From Limnoglobus roseus (lineage in GTDB: Bacteria; Planctomycetota; Planctomycetia; Gemmatales; Gemmataceae), in the NCBI RefSeq assembly GCF_008254045.1, contig NZ_CP042425.1, forward strand, positions 3,534,001 through 3,598,000: a stretch of 64,000 bases of DNA. Direction: 5' to 3'. This document shows positions 15,736 to 24,066 of this stretch, piece after piece (positions within the stretch are counted from its first letter, which is position 1; every line of letters starts with the position of its first letter). The position numbers were made by a program, and so were the translations under genes. The notes under the pieces were generated by a model. That model worked only from the letters and a program-made list of their open reading frames with translations, was not told the origin of the DNA and did not search any database.

Positions 15736-16329
15736 ATGACGATGTGGACGGTTGACAGCGAAGAACTCCCGGGCAACCGCGGGCGGCGGTTCGCGGTCAC
15801 CCTCACCTCCCGTGCGGCGACCTTTGCGGAGGTCATCCGTGCTTGGCAGGACGATGCCGATTTTCGGGCACTCTTCAACGCGACGTTGGCCGCTGCCCCC
15901 TACGCTGAGTTCCGTTGGGAGACGCCGCCGGTCACGACCGACACGGCATCGCGACCGTTCGAATTCGTGACCTTGAGCAGCCCAGGACTGGCCCGCAGGC
16001 CCGATCGGGAAGCATTCGCACCGCACTTCACGACGGCCCTGAACGGCGTTGCCGCCTTCCCCAATCTCGGCGGTGATGCGATTCTCATCGTGCCGTGCCC
16101 GGCCGCGGATGCGTCGGCTTACGGGCACTTGGCCGCGTTTGTTCGTCTCGCTCCCGAGGCTCAATGGCACGCCTTCTGGCAGGCAGTCGGGGCGGCGATG
16201 GCTCGGCGACTTGGGCCATCGCCGGTTTGGCTGAGTACCGCCGGCTACGGGGTGGCCTGGCTGCACGTGCGGCTCGACGATCGGCCGAAGTATTACGGAT
16301 TTGACGAGTACAAACACCGATCTACTTGA
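15736..16329 (+). CDS. DUF6940-like protein
   Basis: 197-aa soluble protein without signal peptide or membrane segments. Motifs seen: RPFEFVTLSSPGL, FPNLGGDAILIVPCP, YGHLAAFVR, and PVWLSTAGYGVAWLHVRLDD near the C terminus. These resemble the DUF6940 family found in cyanobacteria and planctomycetes; the match is from memory of the family and needs a profile search. Function unknown. A second in-frame ATG lies two codons downstream (15742). A 32-bp inverted repeat begins 22 bp after the stop. Confidence 0.7.
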   Translation: MTMWTVDSEELPGNRGRRFAVTLTSRAATFAEVIRAWQDDADFRALFNATLAAAPYAEFRWETPPVTTDTASRPFEFVTLSSPGLARRPDREAFAPHFTTALNGVAAFPNLGGDAILIVPCPAADASAYGHLAAFVRLAPEAQWHAFWQAVGAAMARRLGPSPVWLSTAGYGVAWLHVRLDDRPKYYGFDEYKHRST

Positions 16330-16350
16330 AGTCTACACAGCGTTCAACCG

Positions 16351-16428
16351 GGCGAGCGGCCCGACGTGAGCGGGCCGTGTCTTGACATCCGCAGACACGG
16401 CCCGCTCACGTCGGGCCGCTCGCCTTTT
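16351..16428. terminator. 32-bp perfect inverted repeat with T tract
   Basis: Arms 16351-16382 and 16393-16424 are perfectly complementary over 32 bp with a 10-nt loop, followed by TTTT at 16425-16428. It lies between two plus-strand genes (stop 16329, next start 16469). Much longer than an ordinary intrinsic terminator, but the trailing T run in the plus direction fits that role. Confidence 0.65.
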
Positions 16429-16468
16429 CGTTCTGGTACAATGGCCGCCATCCTCGTCGGAGTCGGTC

Positions 16469-17173
16469 ATGCCGCTGCTCGACCACTTCCACCCGCCGCT
16501 GAGCCGCACGCACCCGTGGCGGAGCTTCCACGGCACGTGGGCCGCAGCCATCGCGCGGCTGCTGAACGCCGGCGTGCTGCCGGACGGGTATTACGCTGCC
16601 CCGTTCCTCGACCGTGACGGTCCGTCCGAGATCGACGTGGCCGCCTTGCAAGACGGCACGCCCTCAGCCCCGCAAGCGTGGGCCGTCACGGAGCCGGCGT
16701 TGACGGTCGCTGTCGAGTGGATGGGCACGGACGATGTGCGGGTCGAAGTCTTCACCGACGACGGCGACCCGCGGTTGGCCGCCGCTATTGAGTTGGTCAG
16801 CCCGCGGAACAAGGACCGGCCACAGGCCCGCGACGCCTTCACGGCAAAGTGCGTGGACCGCCTGCGGCACGGCTGCGGGCTGGTCGTGGTGGACGTGGTG
16901 ACGACCCGGCGGGCCGACCTTCACGTCGAGTTGCTCACGGCCCTCGCGATCGAAGCTGGTCCGGTAGGGGGTTCGCTGTCGGCGGTCGGGTATCGCCCCG
17001 TCAGGCGGGACGCTGACGGGCGGTTACTCGCTTGGCCGTCGGCCCTGGAAATCGGCCGACCGCTTCCCACGGTCCCCCTCTGGCTGCTCGGAATGGACGT
17101 GCCGGTGCCGCTCGACTTGGAAGCCAGCCACACGACCGCGTGTGCCGACCTCCGCATCCGCCCGGCGGGTTGA
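16469..17173 (+). CDS. DUF4058 family protein
   Basis: 234-aa cytoplasmic protein. The N terminus MPLLDHFHPPLSRTHPWRSF followed by ARLLNAGVLPDGYY and EIDVAAL matches the DUF4058 family, common in Planctomycetes and Cyanobacteria and often present in many copies. Near residues 105-125 is a conserved core (ELVSPRNKDRP) that recalls PD-(D/E)XK nuclease-like folds reported for related Uma2/DUF families; that link is inference. An in-frame ATG at 16382 lies inside the inverted repeat, so 16469 is the start. Confidence 0.85.
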   Translation: MPLLDHFHPPLSRTHPWRSFHGTWAAAIARLLNAGVLPDGYYAAPFLDRDGPSEIDVAALQDGTPSAPQAWAVTEPALTVAVEWMGTDDVRVEVFTDDGDPRLAAAIELVSPRNKDRPQARDAFTAKCVDRLRHGCGLVVVDVVTTRRADLHVELLTALAIEAGPVGGSLSAVGYRPVRRDADGRLLAWPSALEIGRPLPTVPLWLLGMDVPVPLDLEASHTTACADLRIRPAG

Positions 17174-17206
17174 AACGCCCCAACCCTCCCCGCCTATCAT
17201 GTCTCC

Positions 17207-18778
17207 ATGCCAACCGCCCTGCTTCCTGCGTCCGCGAAGTCTGTCGTCATCATCGGGGCCGGTCCCGGCGGGCTGGCGGCCGCGCTTCTGCTCGCGAACG
17301 CCGGCGTTAAAGTTCGCGTTCTCGAACGATTGCCGCGCGTCGGCGGGCGGTGTTCCGCGATTGAAGAGCAGGGATTCCGCTTCGACTTGGGGCCGACATT
17401 CTTCCTCTACCCGCAAGTCCTCGAACGCATCTTTCGGCTCATCGGTCGCGACCTGAAAAGCGATATCCCGATGACGCGGCTCGATCCGCAGTACCGGCTA
17501 GTCTTCGGCAGCGGTGGCGACCTCGTTTGCTCGCCGGACCTGGAGAAGATGGCCGCCGAGGTGCGGAAACTGTCGGCCGACGACGCCGCGAACGTGAAGC
17601 GGTTCATCGACGACAACCGCGTGAAACTGGAACTCTTCCGCCCGTGCCTGGAAAGCCCGTTCCTGGGGTGGCGTGATCTCTTCAAACTTTCGCTGCTGAA
17701 GCTGTTGCCCGTGCTCGCGCCGTGGCGGTCGGTCGAGGGTGAGCTGAGCCGCTACTTTCGCGACCCGCGGGTGCGGCTGGCGTTCACGTTCCAGTCGAAG
17801 TACCTCGGCATGTCGCCGTTCAACTGCCCCAGCCTGTTCAGCATTCTGTCGTACCTCGAATACGACTTCGGCGTCTGGCACCCGACCGGCGGCTGTTCGG
17901 CCGTGTCCGAGGGCATGGCCCGCGTTGCCGCCGAGATGGGCGTCGAGTTCCATCTGAATGAGCCCGTCACCGAGATGCTCTTCGACGGAAAGAAGTGTGT
18001 CGGTGTGAAAACCGACCGCGACACGTACCTCGCCGACGCGGTGGTCGTGAACGCCGACTTCGCGCACGCGATGACGACGCTCGTGCCGAACGCGATTCGG
18101 CGACGGTGGACCGACACGAAGATCGCGAAGAAGAAGTTCTCGTGCAGCACCTTCATGCTCTACCTCGGCCTCGACGGCCGGTACGACGACGTGCCGCACC
18201 ACACGATCTACACGGCGAAGGACTACGTCGGCAACCTCGCGGACATCGAGACGAACCGCGTGCTGACCAACGACACCTCGTTCTACGTACAAAACGCGAG
18301 TGTCACCGACCCGACGCTCGCACCGCCCGGCATGAGCACGCTGTACGTCCTCGCCCCGGTGACGAACCTGCACGAGAACGTGAACTGGCCGGCGGCGAAG
18401 GCGAAGTTCCGTGAAACGGTGCTGCGGCAACTGCCGAAGGTCGGCATCACGGACGTGGAGAAGCGGATTCGCTTTGAGAAGGTGGTTACGCCGCAGATGT
18501 GGCAGGATGATTACGCCGTGTACCGAGGGGCGACGTTCAACTTGGCCCACAACCTCGGACAGATGCTCCACTTCCGCCCGCGGAACCGCTTCGAGGACTT
18601 GGGCAATGTCTACCTCGTCGGCGGCGGCACTCACCCCGGTAGCGGCCTGCCGGTCATCTACGAATCGGCCCGCATCACGAGCCGGCTGCTGCTGAACGAC
18701 CTGAAGCTGGATGCGGCGTGGTTGGACGAGACGGCGGCTACTTCGCAGTCCGGCTCAACTTCCGCTTCTTCGGTGTGA
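17207..18778 (+). CDS. phytoene desaturase-type FAD oxidoreductase (CrtI/CrtN family)
   Basis: 523-aa FAD-dependent oxidoreductase. N-terminal Rossmann motif GAGPGG (residues 17-22), followed by RVGGRCSAIEEQGFRFDLGP, and the C-terminal signature GGGTHPGSGLPVIYESARI of carotenoid desaturases and related enzymes. It probably introduces double bonds into a C30 or C40 polyene for carotenoid pigments; planctomycetes make C30 carotenoids, so a CrtN/CrtP-like role is as likely as CrtI. No phytoene or squalene synthase gene is in the window. The 3' end overlaps the convergent methyltransferase gene by 41 bp. Confidence 0.88.
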   Translation: MPTALLPASAKSVVIIGAGPGGLAAALLLANAGVKVRVLERLPRVGGRCSAIEEQGFRFDLGPTFFLYPQVLERIFRLIGRDLKSDIPMTRLDPQYRLVFGSGGDLVCSPDLEKMAAEVRKLSADDAANVKRFIDDNRVKLELFRPCLESPFLGWRDLFKLSLLKLLPVLAPWRSVEGELSRYFRDPRVRLAFTFQSKYLGMSPFNCPSLFSILSYLEYDFGVWHPTGGCSAVSEGMARVAAEMGVEFHLNEPVTEMLFDGKKCVGVKTDRDTYLADAVVVNADFAHAMTTLVPNAIRRRWTDTKIAKKKFSCSTFMLYLGLDGRYDDVPHHTIYTAKDYVGNLADIETNRVLTNDTSFYVQNASVTDPTLAPPGMSTLYVLAPVTNLHENVNWPAAKAKFRETVLRQLPKVGITDVEKRIRFEKVVTPQMWQDDYAVYRGATFNLAHNLGQMLHFRPRNRFEDLGNVYLVGGGTHPGSGLPVIYESARITSRLLLNDLKLDAAWLDETAATSQSGSTSASSV

Positions 18779-19577
18779 CTTCTACTTCCGGTTCCGTGAA
18801 TTCGATCTGCTGCAACCGCTTCCGCACGGCGTCGGCGTACTCCTCGGACAGTTCCACCCCCATCGCCCGGCGGCCCAACTTTTTCGCCACGGCCAGCGTT
18901 GTGCCGCTGCCGGCAAACGGGTCGAGGACCAAATCGCCGGGGTTCGACGCCGCCTTGATGATCCGCTCCAGCACCGCCTCTGGCATCTGGCACGGGTGCT
19001 TCAACCGCTCCTTGAAGGTGCCGCAGACACGGGGGACGTTCCAGGTGTCCGACTCCGGCTGGAAGTGATCGTCGGTTTCCTGCGGCCTTAGCACCCAGGT
19101 GTCGTCGGGGAGTTTGCCGACGGGGTTGGCCCGGCGGTCGGCGTAGGTCGTCATGCGGGCCGACGGCACCCGCACCGGGTCGGGGTTGAACGTGAAGCGG
19201 TTCGGGTCGGCCACGTAGTAGAAGATGTGGGCGTGACTGCGGTTGAATTTCTTCGTGCAGTTCACGCCGAACGTGTAGTGCCAGATGATCCAATTTCGCA
19301 TCGTCAAGCCGAGGGCGTCGAGCCGGACCTTGTGCTCTGCCGCGTACTCGTCGCCGATGGCCACGAACACCGACCCGGTCGGCTTCAGCACGCGCTTCAC
19401 GGCCGCCAGCCACGCCTCCGTCCACGCGAGGTAGTCGCCGCCGGTGCGGCGGTCGTGGTACACGTCGTACTCGTAGCCGATGTTGAACGGCGGGTCGGCG
19501 AAGACCAAGTCCGCGGAAGCCGCGGGCAGCCTCGCAAGGGCGGTGATGCAGTCGCCAGTGATGACCGAATGTTCCAC
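18738..19577 (-). CDS. DNA methyltransferase (N4-cytosine/N6-adenine, beta-type)
   Basis: 279-aa SAM-dependent DNA methyltransferase. Catalytic motif IV DPPF at residues 28-31 comes first, the SAM-binding motif I (DPFAGSGTT) at about residue 220 comes last, with a target-recognition region between: the beta-class order shared with small orphan methylases such as CcrM-like and type II enzymes. The C terminus is basic (PKKRKLSR). Start is GTG at 19577; no ATG alternative fits. No restriction endonuclease gene is adjacent, so this looks like an orphan regulatory or protective methylase. Recognition sequence unknown. It overlaps the phytoene desaturase-type gene tail to tail by 41 bp. Confidence 0.92.
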   Translation of the reverse strand: MEHSVITGDCITALARLPAASADLVFADPPFNIGYEYDVYHDRRTGGDYLAWTEAWLAAVKRVLKPTGSVFVAIGDEYAAEHKVRLDALGLTMRNWIIWHYTFGVNCTKKFNRSHAHIFYYVADPNRFTFNPDPVRVPSARMTTYADRRANPVGKLPDDTWVLRPQETDDHFQPESDTWNVPRVCGTFKERLKHPCQMPEAVLERIIKAASNPGDLVLDPFAGSGTTLAVAKKLGRRAMGVELSEEYADAVRKRLQQIEFTEPEVEVTPKKRKLSRTAK

Positions 19578-19768
19578 GGGTGCCGCCTGAAGGGATTGGA
19601 GTATCGGAGATGGTGAATGATATGTCGGGAAGCGCGAATGCGCAAGGCGTCCTCAATTTGCCGATTGCGAAGGATTTGCCGGATGAAAGTGGTCTAGGCA
19701 GGCTGGTGGGAAAGCGGTAGATTCTTCACTCTTGGCCCCTCTACTCGACCATCACCACGGGATCACGG

Positions 19769-20557
19769 ATGATCCAGCATCTGAAACAAGTTTGGCAGTT
19801 CCGATACTTTTGGGGCTCGCTCGTCCAACTGGACTTCCGCAACCGCTACCGGCGGTCGCTGTTGGGCATCGGCTGGTCGATGCTCAACCCGCTGGCGATG
19901 ACGGTCGTCTTCTGCATCGCTTTCGGCACGATCATGGGCGTCGCGGACTGGCGCGACTTCGCCCCGTTCCTGCTCGCCGGGCTGGCCGTCTGGAACTTCA
20001 TCAAAGAGTCTCTTCTGTACGGGTGCGATGCGTTCGTTCGGGGCGAGTCGTACATCCGGCAAGCCCCGCTGCCGTTTAGCATCTACCCGCTCCGAATCGT
20101 CCTCGGCACGTTCATTCACTTCATGATCTCGCTGGTCCTCGTGGTCGTGACGGTGATGGTGTTGAAGGGATCGACGGACGTGCTGTACCGACTCGTTGCG
20201 GTCATCCCGGCGGTCTTGCTGTTGGTCGTCTTCTGCTGGAGCATCGCCACGATCTCCGCGTTCGCCGGGGCGTACTTCCACGACACCAAGCACCTCGTCG
20301 AAATCGGCACGCAGTTGCTGTTCTTCCTGACGCCGATCATGTACAAGCCGACCCTCGTGGTCGAGAAGATCGGCCCGTGGATGCTCGACCTGAACCCCGC
20401 CGCACAATTCCTGATGGTCATTAGCCACCCGCTGGCCGACGGGTCGCCGGTGCCGCCGGACGCATACTTCGTGCTCACCACCCTCACAACGGCCCTCTTC
20501 GGCCTCGCGTGCTGCACGATGGCGTGGCTGCAAAAGCGCCTCATTTTCCAACTGTAA
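19769..20557 (+). CDS. ABC-2 polysaccharide exporter permease (Wzm/TagG-like)
   Basis: 262-aa integral membrane protein with about six predicted helices. The N terminus has the family block LDFRNRYRRSLLGIGWSMLNP, typical of Wzm, KpsM and TagG permeases that export undecaprenyl-linked O-antigen, capsule or teichoic-type glycans. Helices include LAMTVVFCIAFGTIMG, LVLVVVTVMVL and AVLLLVVFCWSIATI. The ATPase gene follows 52 bp downstream and a glycosyltransferase overlaps that one, so the three form one operon for surface glycan synthesis and export. Confidence 0.92.
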   Translation: MIQHLKQVWQFRYFWGSLVQLDFRNRYRRSLLGIGWSMLNPLAMTVVFCIAFGTIMGVADWRDFAPFLLAGLAVWNFIKESLLYGCDAFVRGESYIRQAPLPFSIYPLRIVLGTFIHFMISLVLVVVTVMVLKGSTDVLYRLVAVIPAVLLLVVFCWSIATISAFAGAYFHDTKHLVEIGTQLLFFLTPIMYKPTLVVEKIGPWMLDLNPAAQFLMVISHPLADGSPVPPDAYFVLTTLTTALFGLACCTMAWLQKRLIFQL

Positions 20558-20609
20558 TCGTCGCCGTGCCGTCCCGCCGACCCACCCCGAAGAACGCCGA
20601 GACTCACCG

Positions 20610-21380
20610 ATGGCCAAGATCGAACTGAAGAACCTGTCCCTCACGTTCGCCCTGCGGAAGGCGACGCGAATCTCGCTGAAGGAATTCCTGCTCAACGGGA
20701 TGTTCCTGAAGAGCCGCAACCCGCTGATCCGCGTGCCGGCGCTTGTGGACCTGAACCTGTCGGCCACCGACGGCGATCGGATCGGCGTCATCGGCCACAA
20801 CGGGGCGGGCAAGAGCACCCTCCTCAAGACGCTCGCCGGCATCTACCCGCCGTCGAGCGGGCAACTGACCGTTGAGGGGAAGATCTGCTCGCTGTTCGAC
20901 ATCTCGCTCGGGTTCGAGTCGGACGCGACCGGCCGGGAGAACATCCGCTACCGGGCCTTCCTCCAGGGGGAAACGCCGCGGACTCTGCGGGCCAAGCAGC
21001 AGGAGATCGAAGAGTTCAGCGATCTCGGCGAGTTCCTCGACACGCCGGTGCGGTACTACTCGGCCGGCATGTTGGTGCGGTTGGCCTTCTCTGTGGCGAC
21101 GGCGGTCGAACCCGAAGTGCTGCTCATCGACGAAGTTCTCAGCGTCGGCGACCTCGCGTTCCAGATCAAGGCGAAGGAGCGCATGAAGCAGATGATGGCC
21201 AACGCCCGCGTGATGGTGATGGTCAGCCACGACCTGAACTCCATCGGGGGGATGTGCGACCGCGTGCTGTGGATGGAGCAGGGCCGCGTGCGCATGGCCG
21301 GCCCCGCCGACAAGGTGGTGCGGGCCTACCAGGATAGCGTGAAGCCTCAAAAGTCGGCTGGTGGGGCCGCGGCCGCGTGA
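20610..21380 (+). CDS. ABC polysaccharide exporter ATPase (Wzt/TagH-like)
   Basis: 256-aa ATPase partner of the upstream permease. Walker A GHNGAGKST (residues 62-70), signature YSAGMLVRLAF (150-160), Walker B VLLIDEVLSVGD (170-181), and switch His in MVSHDLN. The N-terminal extension before Walker A (about residues 15-45) is characteristic of the Wzt/KpsT/TagH group. It lacks the C-terminal carbohydrate-binding domain of long Wzt proteins, so export probably does not require recognition of a capped glycan end. Its stop codon overlaps the GTG start of the glycosyltransferase by 4 bp (GTGA), implying translational coupling. Confidence 0.93.
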   Translation: MAKIELKNLSLTFALRKATRISLKEFLLNGMFLKSRNPLIRVPALVDLNLSATDGDRIGVIGHNGAGKSTLLKTLAGIYPPSSGQLTVEGKICSLFDISLGFESDATGRENIRYRAFLQGETPRTLRAKQQEIEEFSDLGEFLDTPVRYYSAGMLVRLAFSVATAVEPEVLLIDEVLSVGDLAFQIKAKERMKQMMANARVMVMVSHDLNSIGGMCDRVLWMEQGRVRMAGPADKVVRAYQDSVKPQKSAGGAAAA

Positions 21381-22306
21381 CCGCCGACCCCGTCGGCATT
21401 TTGATCGTCAACTACAACGGCGGGCCGCACCTCTCCGCGTGTCTGACCGCCCTCGAACGGCAGACCGTTCCGCGATACCGCTTCGAAGTCATCGTCCTCG
21501 ACAACGCCTCCCGCGACGGCTCCGCCGACGGCATTCCGACTCGCTTCCCGTGGGTCCGGCTCGTTCGCTCGTCCGAAAACCTCGGCTTCGCCGAGGGCAA
21601 CAACGTCGCCGCCCGCTACGCCCACGGCGACACGGTTATCCTCCTCAACAACGACACCATCCCCGACCCGTACTGGCTGGAAGAACTCCTCCGTGCGACG
21701 GCCGAACATCCCGGCCACACGCCGGCGTCGAAACTCGTGTTCGCCGACCGGCCGGACGTGATGAACAGTGCGGGGCTGTGCCTGCTCCGCGACGGCCGGG
21801 GGATGGACGCGGGCTTCGAACTCCGCGACGGCGGGCAGTTCGAGGCCGGCGGGCCGGTGTTCGCCGGGTGCGGGGCGGCCGTCGTGCTGCGGAAGGACGC
21901 GGCCGGCAACGTCCTCGACCCGGACTACTTCCTCTACTACGAAGACCTCGACGCCGGGTGGCGGAACGAACTGACCGGCATGCACGCGGTCGCGGCCCCG
22001 CGGTCGCTCGTGCGGCACGTTCACGGGGCTGCGGCCGGCGGGGAGTCGCCGGTCTTCCGCTTCCACGTGGACCGCAACCGGGCGCTCGCCAGCCTCCGCA
22101 ACGCCGATGCATTCCTCGCGGTGTGGGCCGGCTTCCTGCTGCTGGCGAAGGTGCCGCAGGCGTTCCTGCGACTGGCACGCGGGAAGGTCCGCCGGCGAAA
22201 CGCGGTCGCCGTTCTCGGAGCGTTCCTGTCGTACCTGGACCGCCTGCCGGGGACACTGGTGGACCGCTACCTGACCCGCTGCTGGCACGTCCGCCGCGGG
22301 GGCTGA
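21377..22306 (+). CDS. family 2 glycosyltransferase
   Basis: 309-aa GT-A fold glycosyltransferase. Motifs: ILIVNYNGG at the N terminus, VIVLDNASRDGS, the metal-binding NNDTIPD, and the acceptor-side DYFLYYEDLDAGWR that resembles rhamnosyltransferase-type GT2 enzymes. Start GTG at 21377 lies inside the stop of the ABC ATPase gene (4-bp overlap). A moderately hydrophobic C-terminal region (AVWAGFLLLAKVPQAFL) suggests membrane association. Likely adds a sugar to the glycan exported by the linked ABC transporter. Converges with the next gene after only 5 bp. Confidence 0.9.
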   Translation: MTADPVGILIVNYNGGPHLSACLTALERQTVPRYRFEVIVLDNASRDGSADGIPTRFPWVRLVRSSENLGFAEGNNVAARYAHGDTVILLNNDTIPDPYWLEELLRATAEHPGHTPASKLVFADRPDVMNSAGLCLLRDGRGMDAGFELRDGGQFEAGGPVFAGCGAAVVLRKDAAGNVLDPDYFLYYEDLDAGWRNELTGMHAVAAPRSLVRHVHGAAAGGESPVFRFHVDRNRALASLRNADAFLAVWAGFLLLAKVPQAFLRLARGKVRRRNAVAVLGAFLSYLDRLPGTLVDRYLTRCWHVRRGG

Positions 22307-22311
22307 TGCGA

Positions 22312-23586
22312 TCAACTGTGCCGCAGGGCTTCGATCGGGTCCAATCTCGCCGCACGTCTCGCCGGGTACAACCCGGACAGTAGGCCAACGAACACCGACA
22401 CGCTGAACGCCACGACCGGCGACCACGTGCGGATGATCGTCGGCACGCCAAACGTCGATTGCAGGCCGTAGGCCAAACCGACGCCGAGGGCGATGCCGAA
22501 GAGGCCGCCGCCGCACGACAGCACCAGCGTCTCGACCAGGAACTGCGTGGCGATGTCCCGCCGCTTCGCGCCGAGCGCCCGGCGAATGCCGATCTCGCGG
22601 GTCCGCTCCGTGACGGTCGCCAGCATAATGTTCATGATGCCGATGCCGCCGACGACGAGCGAGATGCCGGCGATGGCCCCGAGGATGAGTGTGAACAGCC
22701 GTTGTGTCTCCTCGGCCTTCCGCAACAATTCCAACGGCACGAACGCCTGAACGTCCTTCTGCGGGTGGTACTGGTCGAGCAGTGATTGCAGCACCGCCGC
22801 CGTCCGCGGCACGTTGTCGAGGGCGTCCACTGAGACGGTGATCTGGCTCATGTCGAGCCGTTCGATGTTGAACCCGTTCTTGAACGTGATGAGTTCCCGG
22901 CCGATCCGAGCACGGTCGGTGGCGAACGGAATAAACAGCACGCGGGCGAACTCCGTGTCGCCGCCGCCGATGCTGCCGGCCGCGAGTTTCTTGTCTTCCG
23001 TGACGCCGATGATCGTGAACGTGATGGCATCGCCGAGGCCGTCCACGCCGATGCTCTTGCCGATGGCGTCCTCGGTGGGGAAGAGGGCGTCGGCCGCACT
23101 CGCCCCGATGACGGCGACGTTGTCGAGCTTCACCTCGTCGGCCGCCTCGATGCCGCGACCGCGGACGACGTTGATGTTGTTCTGCCGGAAGAACGCCGGC
23201 GTGACCGAGACGAGGCGGACTTCGAGCTTGTGCTGCCGGTGGCGGATCGTCTTGCGAAACTCCCGCGTCGGCGTGGCCGACGTGACGGTCGGCACCGTCA
23301 CGCGGATGCGCTCCAGGTCGGCGTACGTCAGCCCGTAGGCGAACAGGTCAGCCCCCTTCCGCTCGGACTGGTCCTCGGCCGGCTTGACGCTGCGGAGGAG
23401 GATGGTGTTCGCGCCGAGGTCTTCGAGTTGCTTGAGGGCCTGATACCGGGCCGCCTCGCCGACGGCGAGCATGACGATGACCGACGCGACGCCGAGGACG
23501 ATGCCGAGGGCCGTGAGCATCGATCGCAGCCGGTGGGCCGCGAGTGCCCGCAAGCCGACGCGAACGACGTGGGGAAGGACGGGCAT
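22312..23586 (-). CDS. MacB-type ABC transporter permease
   Basis: 424-aa FtsX/MacB-family permease without the fused ATPase. Topology: N-terminal helix (MLTALGIVLGVASVIVMLAV), a large extracytoplasmic MacB_PCD domain (about residues 45-290), then three C-terminal helices including GAIAGISLVVGGIGIMNIML and the motif TERTREIGIRRALGAKRRDI that contacts the ATPase. It should act with a separate ATPase, an HlyD/MacA adaptor and a TolC-type channel; the latter two are encoded upstream on the same strand, beyond an inserted IS110 element. No ATPase gene for it is in the window. Confidence 0.9.
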   Translation of the reverse strand: MPVLPHVVRVGLRALAAHRLRSMLTALGIVLGVASVIVMLAVGEAARYQALKQLEDLGANTILLRSVKPAEDQSERKGADLFAYGLTYADLERIRVTVPTVTSATPTREFRKTIRHRQHKLEVRLVSVTPAFFRQNNINVVRGRGIEAADEVKLDNVAVIGASAADALFPTEDAIGKSIGVDGLGDAITFTIIGVTEDKKLAAGSIGGGDTEFARVLFIPFATDRARIGRELITFKNGFNIERLDMSQITVSVDALDNVPRTAAVLQSLLDQYHPQKDVQAFVPLELLRKAEETQRLFTLILGAIAGISLVVGGIGIMNIMLATVTERTREIGIRRALGAKRRDIATQFLVETLVLSCGGGLFGIALGVGLAYGLQSTFGVPTIIRTWSPVVAFSVSVFVGLLSGLYPARRAARLDPIEALRHS

Positions 23587-23662
23587 CTCAAAGAGTGTCC
23601 ATACGGCGAAGACCGCCTACAGTAGCCCGCAGGGGCACAGCGGTTATACTCAGAGCATATCC

Positions 23663-23911
23663 ATGGGCTACCGATACCCGCACTACGAAACTGAGTTGGG
23701 TCTCGGGGTAACGGCCTCCTCTATACTGCTTCTCATTGCTTGGTGGGCTTACCAGAACCTGCCACGGTGGGTGGGAGTGCCTGTATTGTGCTTGCCACCA
23801 TTACTCTTACTAGTCACTTCGATGAACGCCGGCCGATTGTCAACAGCAAGCGAGTCGATTCGTTCAAGCCACCGCGTGCAGCCCAGTCTTCGATCCGAGC
23901 ATCCGGGGTGA
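23663..23911 (+). CDS. possible small membrane protein
   Basis: 82-codon frame beginning ATGGGCTACCGATACCC. Residues about 15-55 would form two hydrophobic helices (ASSILLLIAWWAYQNL and GVPVLCLPPLLLLV). The second half (SESIRSSHRVQPSL) looks unstructured and may run past the original gene end. Base composition is less GC-rich than neighbouring genes. No clear ribosome-binding site and no recognised family; it could be a remnant or spurious. Confidence 0.3.
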   Translation: MGYRYPHYETELGLGVTASSILLLIAWWAYQNLPRWVGVPVLCLPPLLLLVTSMNAGRLSTASESIRSSHRVQPSLRSEHPG

Positions 23912-24066
23912 ACCCGTAGCCCAAGTGGGTCGGTTCCGAGCGGGTGACGACTGCCCCAACTACAGTCGAGTGGCCGACGGGTCGGCAACCCAGGACTAGA
24001 CCGAGCGCGTCGTCACACCGCGGGCTCGCAGTGGTTCTCCTCTTCTCCTCGCCAGCTCTTGGCTCG

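Noticed and set aside
18658..19656. 332-aa minus-strand frame over the methyltransferase gene
   Set aside because: Out of frame with the DPPF and DPFAGSGTT motifs; a shadow frame.
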